Both the position numbers and the translations under genes were made by a program. Below, piece by piece: positions 43,561-55,500 of a DNA stretch of 64,000 nt (position 1 is its first letter; each line of letters opens with the position of its first letter). The notes beneath the pieces were generated by a model. It was given only the letters and a program-made list of their open reading frames with translations, was not told the origin of the DNA and searched no databases. The DNA comes from Globodera rostochiensis (Eukaryota > Nematoda > Chromadorea > Rhabditida > Heteroderidae). The stretch spans positions 4,022,828-4,086,827 of the forward strand of contig JAEVLN010000004.1 in the NCBI GenBank assembly GCA_018350325.1, given 5' to 3'.

Positions 43561-44829
43561 TGTTTCGGAATTGTCCGCCACAACTTAAATCGATTCAAAG
43601 GTCACTTATGCCCGGGAGAGAAGCATCTTGGTGACCAATTCGAGTATCAAATTGAAATATCGTTCGAAAATACTGCCCAAAGAATGAATTGTCTAAACGA
43701 AGCCAAATTTGGTCTGATATGTTTGTTTCACTGAATAATGGAATCCAGACTTTTTTTTTTCTCGGTTTGTCTGAAATGTCAGAAATAAATGTGAGTCGCG
43801 CCACTTCACCTCATTTTTCCCGGGCTGGTGTGCGATTTAAAATATAACGTGGAGCGCATAATAAAAGGACACATTCGGGAATCATAGATTCTGTAAAAAA
43901 AGATTGTCCTGCCCATGTTTTGTTCGTTTCGGGGATACCGCGTAGATTTTGCGGACCAATTATCGGACATTGGGTGATTAATGGACCTGGGACCGGCAAA
44001 CACACCCCTCGCCGCCTTACAGAATACATTTGCCCACACATGTACCATCCCTGCAACAACTGTTATTTATTTCCAAGCATTTTTAACATTATTTATTTGA
44101 AAAGATTAATATTTGAATGGTGTTCAACTGGTCCCCCCGTAGATGGCACCAAAGCGTTTTTCAAGCTGAATTTGAAAAAAAATTTATGGAATTAAACGAA
44201 GCAAAAAAGGTAGCGGGTTTTTCTGTGAGGAATATGGTTGATTGGATGATCTTCTGTTTCCATGTCTGATTATCTCACTGAATTTCTGATGCTCATTTCT
44301 ATTTCTCAAATTCTTTAAAAAACACCTATTTACCGTATTTCCTTTAATAATAGACCCGGGTCTATTATTGTTCAACCCACCTCCAAAAGGGGTCTATTAT
44401 TAGAGGGGGGCCTACTAATTGAGGGGGGTCTATTATTGTTCAACCCTTTCTTTTAAGAGGTCTATTATTAGGGGGAGGGGTCTACTAATTGAGGGGGGTC
44501 TATTATTAGAGGAAATACGGTACCTAAATTTCCGGTTTCAAATTTTGCACCTAAAATAGGGACAAAAAGTAAAAAAGACTGCCCCTATTATTGCCACTTT
44601 TGGCGTTTTTTGAAAAACTTAAGTTTTTAAGCCATTTATTGTTATTTTTCACACCTTTTTTTGCTTATAAACCCGGTTTTTGATACTTATTTGGCATTTA
44701 TTCGAACCTAAAAGTATCATCCTTGATTATCACCTCTGTTAGTGACGCGTGTACTTTAAACTTTGTCTGATTACCCATCGTATATCTCGGATTCAGCCTT
44801 TTGAAAAACACTGTCCACTGATGCCCTTT
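43561..44829. other. Region with repeats between RRM-like and Ena/VASP-like exons
   Basis: No confident exon was found. TGTAAAAAAAGATTG at 43893 matches the CCCGGTCCCG repeat family, and a 190-bp terminal-inverted-repeat element sits at 44331-44522. An EVH1 domain, expected upstream of the Ena/VASP C-terminus, could not be found here. Confidence 0.45.
44331..44522. repeat. MITE-like element with 27-bp terminal inverted repeats
   Basis: The left end TACCGTATTTCCTTTAATAA continues into TAGACCC. The right end reads GGGTCTATTATTAGAGG then AAATACGGTA, whose reverse complement matches the left end with one or two mismatches. Inside are repeats of GGGGTCTATTATT and CTACTAATTGAGGGG. The terminal TA may be the target-site duplication. 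Confidence 0.8.
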
Positions 44830-46175
44830 CTACAGCCGTCGAACTCTAACGGCTCAATGGTCCAATCGCAGCAACAGAAAACGTCGCCACTGATCAGTAT
44901 ACGCCCGCCTCATCCGCCGCCCCGAAAGCATCAGACCAGTTATGCCGATAGGCTTAAGGGCGTTAAACTCAGGAAGAGTTCTACAGGTTTGTTTTAATGT
45001 GAGAAGTAATTTGAATTTGGAATCTAGGGAACGGAGTGCCACGCATTGTTTCTCCATCAAACAGCGTTGGGTCTTCCAACGGAAGTGCGTCTGTTTCGTC
45101 AAAATTCCAAAGCCAGGACTTGATCAGTGAACTGTCCGATCGACTAAGCAAGCGCAAGATGACTGTGGAAGCATCGACAAGTCGAGAATTCCATTGAAAA
45201 CAAAAATCGAAAATTGGGTTTAGGTGCAAATGGCACGCAAAATTGTCTCAACGCCCAACAAACGCTTCCTGTGAACAACGTGAAGGACGAATCAATCGGT
45301 GCTTGTTACGAAAGGTCGAGCCTTTCAATTTTCAACCAAATGCAAAATACGAATTGAAAACAGAAGCCTTGTTTTTAAGAATTCCCAGCATGCCCTCATT
45401 GTCCAGCCAGGACGATGCCAACGTCGGTGGAATAACTGGTGGCACAGTTTCGGCCATTCAACCAACTATACTCCACGTGAACGATTTGGAGAGTAAGAAG
45501 CCGGTGGGCTTTGTTGTCGCCTCCTACGGAAAGTAAAGCCCTTAGCTTTTTCTTAAAGTAAAAGCTGAAGCCGAATTGGAAATAACGTTCAAAGTCATTA
45601 CCATTATTTCTGATTGGGCCATTTTGGGGCACAAGCGGGAGTCTCGACTCGACAAATTTTTTTTATCTTTTTGGTCTCGTATCCCGTTCTTAGTTTCGGA
45701 AACCGATACTTTTTTACATCCTTTAGGCATTTCAGTTTTTAAATTTTTGTCATCCTATTTCATTTCATTATGATCTGCTGGGTTGTAATTTCTGTCACTA
45801 AATTTTTGAATGATTTTTAAAAAGTCTAAGATTCCCTTTTTGATTAAAGCTTAATTTCTTGACACCAACAGCAGCGATGTAACGGCGGATCCCAGCTGCC
45901 GGAACGTTGATGGGACGGCGGAAACTGTTGGCATTGTCATTGTTTCGGCCCCGACGAATAAAGCGACGAATAGCCAAACGTCCGCAGAACACAACAACAA
46001 TGTGAATGACGAAATCCGGGCAATGACGCCGATCACTCCCAACGACTTGGACCGGATGAAAGCCGAACTAATCGAGCAATTTGCCAAGGAGCTGCAGAAT
46101 CTCAAGCGGGAGCTCACGCAGACAATCCGAGACGGGCGATCGGAGATAACTGGACCAGCGGCGTACTTTAAGTAA
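44830..46175 (+). CDS. Ena/VASP-like protein, C-terminal (EVH2) half
   Basis: Exons read + from about 44832 to TAA 46173-46175. The first is Ser/Gln/Pro-rich (SIRPPHPPPRKHQ) and then SYADRLKGVKLRKSS, which fits the G-actin-binding motif of EVH2. After an intron, DLISELSDRLSKRKMTVE fits the F-actin-binding motif (about 45115-45165). Middle exons near 45240-45540 are uncertain. The final exon (about 45868-46175) has DLDRMKAELIEQFAKELQ and then LKRELTQTI, a close match to the tetramerisation coiled coil of Ena/VASP. The order G-actin site, F-actin site, coiled coil is the family order. Ena/VASP proteins elongate actin filaments at the leading edge and in growth cones. The EVH1 domain is not visible in the window, so the 5' end is missing, very divergent, or far upstream. 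Confidence 0.68.
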
Positions 46176-46512
46176 ATTTATCAATTTTCTGACAATTTTG
46201 GTGCGGCAGACTTCCCTAAAACTGCCTTTAATTGGGCGTAAATGATTTTTCGCAGCTACGCCCCTTGTCCTAATAATTAATTATGTTTTATTGTACTTAC
46301 TGTGCGGGATGTTAAGTCAATCACTATTCAAACCCCCAGCAATTTTGCTTCATTTGTACCATACTTACTGTACTTAATCATGTGTGAACTAAAAAATTAA
46401 TGTTTAATTTGTTTAAATATGAAGCCATGGGGGGAGGGGGGGGGGCTGGAGGCGGTCGGGCTTAAATGCGAAGTTAGGCTTTTTTTAGCCGTTCTGGCGT
46501 CCTTCTGGTCAC

Positions 46513-49500
46513 TCAGTTCCGTTCCATCGAGTCTTTGTGCCTGTTTTGGCCTCCGCCGTCGAGAGTCAGTGATTTGCCAAAGCGGGCGTTGCGCAATTTC
46601 GGGATTTGGATGGAGCGCACGGAGGACAGCGAAATTTTGCGCAACGGTGCCAAGGGACCGCCACCACTCCCCTCATCGGGACGGGCAGAAGAAGGCACCG
46701 AAGCGGAGGCGGACAGAATCGGGGAAGCGGAAGGACCGGTGCCGATCGGGGCAGCCATGTTATTGTTGATGGTCGGCATCAGACAGCACGACGGCATTGA
46801 CGAGTAGAACAGCGGACTCTTTACCCGCTTGTTCGACTTCTGAAAATGCGGGTAGAACCAGTCGAGGAGGCATTCATTCGTTTGTCTGGTCACCTGATCC
46901 CGTCGCTCCAGCAGAAAACGCCCCGAGGAGCCGCTCCACCGACTTTGCACCTTCCAAATGTTCTCCTCGGGCTCCAACACGCGGAATTTGGCCTGTTGTT
47001 TGGTGTTCCCCTTGTCCGACTTGGGCTCCACCCTCTGCTGTCCCACGACGACCTCCTCCACCAGCGCGTACTCGTCCAGCTCCACATCGTAGCATTGGGT
47101 TTTTGCAAATATCTGTAAGATGGGGTGGAATTTACCCGACAATGTTGGGTCGAGGAAACCTGTTTGATGATGTCCCGAGCGGTGTTGTTGATGCTGGTGC
47201 GAAGAATGGCGTACGGATGGGTGTCGGAAATGTTGTGCACACACACCAGAAAGGTCTCGCCCATTGATTTGGCGCGCGGATGCATCCCTTTAGGGGAAGT
47301 TTTGATCAAAGGCCCTAAGGGCGCAAACGGAGGAATGGAAACGTTTTTAATTGTCTTATTACACTTACCCGGCTCCAAACGCTCTCCTCCACCGCCTGAC
47401 GCTTCGACGACGTCGATGGACCGTCCGTGAAGTTGGCTGCTCGACTGGGACTTATTCGGCTGTTGCTGGTCCCCTCCGGCGAGGCTGTGCCCGACCGATT
47501 TGCGCGAGGGAGCAGGCCCTATGGACATCGTCGAGGCGGACGGGGCACCGCCCAATGCCCCGCTTGGCTGAGAACTCTTAATGATTGAGGAGAAAAGGCC
47601 GGCACGTCCGGAGGCGTCCTTAAAATAGTCAAATTCCGCAAAATTGCGGGTGCCTGAAGAAGTAATTAGAGACAGAATCTGTGCTGTGATTGGTTAATAT
47701 TTTCGATATAGCGATTGAAGATTTGGATTCCCAAAAGACGGAATACGGAACGGAATCCCATCTTTTGGTACTTACCGCGTTTCGCTTCCGCAAATGAAAG
47801 CGCCTTGTGGACCCGTTCCAACACGCAACGGCGTCCAGTATCGGCTCGCAGTGGGGCAACATCCGCTGCACTTCAGTTGCGGCAACAGGGGCAAACGAAG
47901 TTCCTTTTCCGGGGCGAATTCGTTTAAACGTTAGCTGATGCTGGTTCTAAACCTTCTCCGCCAAGGTCAGCGGCCAAATTTTGCAGAGGCGGAACGATGG
48001 ATTGGAGGGGAAGGTCGGAGGAGGGCGATCTGAGCGGCTGCTGAACGCTTTCTTCGAACAGCACGTAATCGTCGGCACTCTCTGCCGCCTTTCCCGCATT
48101 TGCTAGGGCCTAATGAACAGAGAGCCCTCGGGGTGTGTGTGTTTCATTCCCAAATTTATACCATTTGAATGATGCTTCGCACCGTACTGCTGGATTCGGC
48201 GTGCACAATGGTGGGAGTGTCATCGGGCAACAGCCCAATGATTCGAATGATGAAGATCTGACGACGGAGAATGGAGAGGGGCTGAACGAAGCAGTTAAAG
48301 CATAAAGTTCGAGAATACCGCTTGGACTGAACCCACTTTAACATTAGCATCCGACTCCAGCTTGAGGACCTGGTAGATAAGTTCTGACTCGTAACCGGAC
48401 GGTCCGTGTGCCGGATGGTGTGACAGTGGGTGAGAGGTGGAACAAGCGGAATGGGGCGAGTGCTGTGCCGAGAAGGGACTGCCGCCCGCGAAGTGCAGCA
48501 AAAGGTCCTCGTCGTGCAGGTAAATGTGCTCCTCCTGCTCGAAGCGCGTGCTTAAAGGTCAGAGAGGTTCACTTACACATAACAAAACGCTGCGGTTAAG
48601 AAAATGGAATATTTGGCCGAACCGCACGAAGAGGAAGGACTGCTCCAGCGGCTGATTTCCCGGAGTTCGCAGCGGCAAGTGCCGGTAGCCGGGACGCAGA
48701 CAGCGCACTGCGACGACTCGCTGGGCCATTACACGTCCATTAGCCGCACCATCGCACACCGCCACACGAATGAAGGCCAACTCGGCGAAGACTATGCGAA
48801 ATGTGCAGGAGTGGTTCCACACCGGATTTACTCCGTTGCGGCCGACCTTAAAATTTGTGTTGGATCGAAAGAAGTCGACGAAGTCAGAACTGAACGGAAA
48901 TACAAAAAATGATAAAACAAAATTTAGTAAAATAGGAATAGGCCAATAAACAAAAGGGATTGATCATCTCCGACCATTTTGCTCTTTTCCTTGGCACAAT
49001 CGGCCGGCACGCCAATGACTTCGATCTCCAGAAAGGGACTAGCGAAGGAAGGACCGGCCGGGTTCTGAACGTACTGTCCGGAGATGATGGTCAGCTGCAG
49101 AATCAGTGCCGGGCACAAAGTGAGTTCCTTCAACGAATGATCGGATTTTAAAATGTTTTCTTCGTTTTCACGCGAAGACTCGCCTTAGAAAATGGGTTAA
49201 ACTTGCCGAACAATGGGTGGGACGCGTCCCAAAGTGCTCTCGGCTTCAGCATATAGCCACAGCTGCCGAACTGCTCGAACATCGCGGTGTTCACCTACAA
49301 TTTTGATTCCGTCTACCAAATTCAACTTCAATTAAATGCGTACCGCCATCGCAACATCGGCCGTCTGGTAATTAAGCGCCACCATCTGAAGGCCGCACTG
49401 CCAGAATTCGAGCAACTGTTGCGGGTTGAAATTGGACGAGTCGATACGCATGCCCCCGGGGTAAGTCCGCATTATGTGGTTGCGCGTGTAACTGACGTCA

Positions 49501-52500
49501 CATTTACATTTTGTAATTTAAAAAAACGGTCAAACCTGATGCACTTCTGCGGGTGTTTGCGACACAATTTGCGAGCAGACGCCTCCGTTAGGGAGCTGAC
49601 CTGAAAGTACCAAGTTTAGTCAAAGCATATTCGATACATTCTTTAGACTACCTGATAACAGGACGCTTTTGAATTTGGTGATGCGATGCCTTTGCTGCTG
49701 CTGCTGTTTTTCGTGCTGTTAATGGCGTTCTGGGTCGTTTGTGTGTGTTGCTGTCCCCCGGACATCGAAGTTGTGCCCCCAGGCAGCAATTGCAAATGCT
49801 GTTGAGATGGTTGTGGAATGTCCCCGTCCGTACCATTTTTTTCGCTCAGCTGAGTGTTGGACTAAATTTAGACATTTCGAGAAAGTTAAAAACAAATAAA
49901 CGAATTTGATGCATCCGACCTGCAAACAGTTCGTTGGTTCTGCTACGCTGACAGCAGTTTGTGAGCTGCTCTTCAGTCGTCGGGGTTGCGCAGTGCCGCC
50001 GGTCGAAGGGCCGTTGGGCACGGTGGCGGAGTAGGAGCTGAGCATTGACGGGGCGTGGGAGCGCATTCGGAGAGTGCCGGCAAAACTGAAAAGGGCGCAA
50101 AAAGATGTTTATGAGCATTCGAATTGCATTAGCATAATTGGTCTAATTAGTTGGCATTGTTGGGGGGGGGGGTTGGAGTTGGCAAACTGAAAGTAATCAA
50201 CCGACATTTTGGTGCCCAAATCGACCTGTTTGAACAGGGTCGGAGTTCTCCACTGGAAAGGCCAACGCTTTCAGCTCCGCCGACCGTTCCGCTGGTGCCG
50301 GGCGTATCCCTTGCCGGCACTTCCAGTGTGGTCACCACAAAGCCTTTGAATTTCACCGACTACAAAAAAGCAAAGAAATCAATCAAAGTCCGATCATGTC
50401 TAATTGCCTGCATGTAAATGACTAAGTCCGACAGTTCGGGTGCGATTTGATTGCCGTTGTTTGAGGCGCGAGTAATCGCCGCCGTTGTGGTAGTGAAATT
50501 AGAGCCGCGACGGCCCAGACCAGCATGTTGGCCCCCGCGGGGATGCCGCCGTAAACTAAAAAAGCGAAAATGTAAACATTCCAAGAAACGCAGTCCCCCC
50601 TCATATTAAGTCGACCCCAACCTCGGGAATTCCCGTTCGCTCTTCTTTCTCTCGACATCGCAAAGGTTTCCGCCGCCTCCTTCAAGTAAAATGCGTCGAC
50701 TTGCGTGAGGACTGGCGATGCTGCTGATGGCACCGGCCATGTGACTTAACGGCACCACTCTGAAAGAATAGGACACTTTTTGGTTGTGTCGAATGCGACA
50801 AAACCTCGTCCGATCGCTAACAAAACTGTTCATGGACTCGTTGCTGGGTCGGCGATTGGAGGAAGAGGAAAGTGAAGTTTTGATGATAGGGATCATGTGC
50901 ATTTTGAGAGGAGAGATGCCTCCTGCTGAAGAAATGATGGGGGGGGGGGGGTCTCATTTCCTCGCCGATCTTCCCGTTCTTCCCTTCACCTTCCGTTCGC
51001 GTCTCCACATCCGTTTCCGTCGGCACATCATCGTCTTCCTCATCTAGGTACTGGTCCAACTCGTCGTCCTCGTCCACGTCGTCGATGGTCGATGATTCGT
51101 AGGAACCTTTCCGCGACCCTGCGATGTCCATTATTTCGCCCTCTGAACAAAGGTTGGACATCTGCGCCCCTCCCCTGCCGAACAACAAATCGCCGGGCCC
51201 GTGGATGTCCAGTTCGATTTGGGTGGTGTAAATGCCGGCAGACGGTTCCACAATCATTTTCTTATTCTGAAGAAGTGATGCCAATCAGAATGAATTGATC
51301 GGAAGCGGTTTTAGATCAAAACGCGGATCCTAACTGGTTTATCCGATCGCTATTGTGAACAAAGTTTGTGCCTCCCTCCGAAGACCTTAATGATAATTTT
51401 GTTGCGAAGTTGCCATGGCGAGGGGAGCTGTGGGCAGTCGCTGTAATCGCTGTCGAAAAGGAAAGAAGTGACCAATCGGTCGCCAAATGCCGTCCGGAAC
51501 ATTTGTGCCATTTTGGACTGTTGCTGGAGGGAACAGTGATTCTCAATTGAGAGGATCACGGGCAAATCGCTGCTTCCAAAACAACTCGCTTTGATCACAT
51601 CGACCACCTGAAAAGGTTCCGGTGGATACAATGAGAAGCTAACAATAAGAACATTGTCTGTCTGAGATCAATCAGTATTATTTCAAGAAAAATACTTTGA
51701 TTAGTATTTAAAGCAACACAATTTAAGCAATGGGACCCAATGCCCCAGCACCTGTCGGAAGCCGATCTTCGTGGTCAGTGTGTGTCCATGGTAAATCAAC
51801 GGCAACCCGTCGTCGCCGTCCCAACAGTCCAACTCCACACAGCGACAACCTGTCTGCAGCACCTAAAAGGGTTGGCGGGTGCGAGGCGCTCTGATCAGAA
51901 GACCGATCAAAACGGCGTTAACCACCGACCTGTCGGTACATTTCTGTGGACGACTCGCCTTTCAGCTGATGGCCAATCAAATAAGTGTTGTGGGAGGAGC
52001 AAATGTAATAATAACTCAGCTGGGGAATGGGAAGGCGGCTTTTATTCTGATCACTCTGGGTGGACATCGATTGGACAATTTCGAACGTCCGGTATTATAA
52101 ATATTCCAAGCCCCCAAAAAGCACCGGATGTTGGAGTTGGTCCTCGCTTGGCTTTATCTCTTCCGGTACAAATGCGTAATTGATTGGGTCGCACAAAAAG
52201 CGCACAAAGCCCTCGAAGGACAACAACTGTTTGGCACGAAAAGTTGGGTCCGGCTCGTGCTCTTGGATCAACTTCTGTGCGTACTGCTCGTCTACGTACT
52301 CCATCTTAAGCAGAGTTGTCGAGACAAACTCATCCGCGAATCGAGACTTATTCTTGAGCCAATTACCGTTCTACCTACAAGAAAATTAACCTGTTGAGTG
52401 CAGATGAACTGCTTGAGCGCTGCCGGGGTCAGAAACTTAAAAAAGACAAAAGGAAAACCAAAAGTTCGAGTGGCACGAAGTTACCGAGTTGCGCGAAGTG

Positions 52501-55500
52501 TCCATTGGCGCGGATGAGCAAACGCTGGCCAGTGCCAACGCATTGTAAATCTTCTGCTGTTTGTCATTCAGCTGGCAAATGTGCGAGGCGCTGTTTCGGG
52601 TCAAAATGTCGTCCGGGACAAATTCATTGCATGTCGGGTAGCTGTTCATCTGCTGATGGGACCCCCCAAAGTTTATTATTCAATTAAATTATCAAAAAGT
52701 GTTTTTATAAACTCGAATGCCCTACCCCCCCCCCCCCCCCCCCCTCCCTCCCCCCCGCATTCGCATGTTGCATCACTTACGGACTCGAGACGTGACTGCA
52801 CGCGCGGACTGCACGACGATTTGCAGTCCGCGCTTGTTGCACGCTTGGGCGGCACGTGCGAGTTGGCACTGGAATGGGCGGCAATGACAAAGTCCTGGAA
52901 CAGATCCTTAAGGTCCTTGCGCATCCGGGTGGAGAACAGGCGGAACAGCTCCACAAACTCCTTCAAGAGATCATTAAAAGTTATTTGTTTGAAGAACACT
53001 CGCCGATCACCGTGAAAGTGATCGGCCTCTCCTGGTACTCTTTGCCAGAGGTGGTTAGCAGAGCGCCGGACATCGGTCCTCCGCCGCTGGATGAGATGGA
53101 ACCCGAATTGGGCGTCTCACCGCCGCGCGATCGCCACGACTGAACCAAAGTTTGAGCGAGGGAAGCCCCCAAGCAGAGGGCATTTGTCATTTACTTTGAT
53201 GGACCGTCCACCGACTGATCGACCTCCGTATGAGCTGGTGGTGGGTGTCCGAGAGCGGGGCGTGTACAGCGAGTCCAAGTCACCCGCATCAGAAAGTGCA
53301 GTGCCCGCCGCGGACTCAAAACCGCTTCGGGGCTTCAGCAGGTAAGGAAGCGGACTGTGCGGGCCCGGAGGGCCTAACGATTTGAAGCTCATTTGTCCTT
53401 AGAAGCCATGCCAAAAGATAAACAGACCACTTTGACTGCTTAGCTGACTTCTGATTGACGGAGGCCGGACCTTTTGTTGATGTTTAAAAGATCGTTTGAG
53501 GGGGGGGGGGATTCTCCTTATTTATTAACGAAAGTGCCGGCCCCAAAATACCATCGGCGACTGCGGTGCTGGGCTTGTACTCCGGGAACAGTCGCGACTA
53601 TTGCTGCTTCTCTTCACTCGACGCGTGACCGCTATGGTCATCTGTCGGAGTCGGCTCTTTGACCGTCCGCCGCCTTCCGTGGACGGGGAAGAGTCGATGG
53701 GCCGCCCGTGCGGAGAGTACGGAGGGCCAATGGCACTTTGGCTGACCCCCAAAGTCTTCCATTTCTCCACGCGGCCCCCAAAGGCTTGCAGAGCGTCTAC
53801 CGGACGAGGCCCAAGACGACGCGAGGCCGAGGGGAAGTCGGCAGCCGAAGAGGCCGGTACTGGACCGGCAGAGGGCGAGCAGACCGGCGGAGGGCACGGG
53901 GAGTTACTGCTTCCAGCCACCAGTGGGGCTGAAATGGCAGAAATGAGAAAAGTTCGTCGGAGCAAAACCATAAACCCAAAATTGGTCGTAATCCCGAAAG
54001 TCAAAGCGCCCAAAAATCACCTCCGCCGGTGCTGCTTCCGCCAGAACTGCTGATGACCTCGCCCCGCTGGTGCTCCTGCTCACTCCACAACTGCAGATAA
54101 AGCCGTTTCAACCACAACACACGCCGGTCCGGATTTCGCATCTGATCCTGGATCCGCTTAACCACCTTCAAAAACAATTTATCGAACAAATGTTCGAACG
54201 CGGAGAGCCGAGTCATCACTTTGTCCAGTCCCATCCAGTAATGAGCAATTTGCTGTGGTGCCAAAAAGTAAAGGAATTCGTTGTCATTGATAGAGCATCC
54301 AAAGTTGATAGTCCAACACTCCACCGGCACCTAAACACAAAAATGTCTTTTGATCGACACGAAAGTGTCTTTTGATCGACAGAAAGTGTCTTTTGATCGA
54401 CAGAAAGTGTCTTTTGATTGACAGAAAGTGTATTTTGATTGACAGAAAGTGTCTTTTGATCGACACGAAAGTGTCTTTTGATCGACAGAAAGTGTCTTTT
54501 GATTGACAGAAAGTGTCTTTTGATCGACACGAAAGTGTCTTTTGATCGACAGAAAGTGTCCGAGAAGCCCTAAAACCGAACGGAAGGGCCCCTTACGCTC
54601 ATCTCCTCCACGCTGTGTCTGCGGTAGATGGCCTCGATGTCCAAGTCGTAGGAGTCGACCAGTTCAATTGCTTTGATGTACGATGTGTTCAGAAAGCCTT
54701 CGTCGAGCGTGACAAGTGCTTAAAGTCAGTCATTCAGTCCTTTATTTCCTTCCTCTCCATGCCGTCGACCACCAACCAATCAACCAATTCATGCCAAAAT
54801 CCATTTAATGCCAAAAAACACCTCTCCATGCCGTCGACCACCAACCAATCAACCAATTCATGCCAAAATCCATTTAATGCCAAAAAACACCTCTCCATGC
54901 CGTCGACCACCAACCAACCAACCAATTCATGCCAAGTCAATTTAATGCCAAAACCAATTCATGCCAAGTCAATTTAATGCCAAAACCAATTCATGCCAAG
55001 TCCATTTAATGCCAAAAAACCCCTAAAAAAGGATGGGCAAAAACGAACCGGCGCCGAACGGACGCGGACTGAGCGACGTTTGCGCGCGATTTACGGTGGC
55101 GGCCTCCACGGCCTGCAGATTTGCGCTTGCCTTTGCCACGGCAATCATTTCCTTCTCGCGCACATCGCGGCCGTAGAATATTCTGCGGGGTAAAAAGCAA
55201 TGGGAGGGAATAATTAACATAACAAAACGAACAAAATAAACCTTTGCCAGACGACATTGGCACACGCGGCGTCCAACCGAAGTCGGCACAAAACGCTCCG
55301 TCCCGAGTCCGGGTCGTAGTGAATCACCGTCGTCCCATGTTGAATTCGTTGTATCTACAAAAATTCCTTCCTTAAGCATATTCCATTATCATCTTCACCA
55401 TGTCCAAGTCGAACGTCGCAGTATTCAGAGGGATCTTAAAATAAGAGTCCAAATCAGTGGGGCGGTATTTATGAACAGTCTGATCCGGTTCTGATGGGTC

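Noticed and set aside
43806..44059. 80-codon minus-strand ORFs with GQSFFTESM
   Set aside because: Part of the sequence is the dispersed repeat word TGTAAAAAAAGATTG; no homologous protein is recognised.
53601..54053. 150-codon + strand ORF, Arg- and Gly-rich
   Set aside because: Antisense to a Ser/Pro-rich minus-strand frame that better fits a plc-1 linker exon; GC-rich composition explains both.
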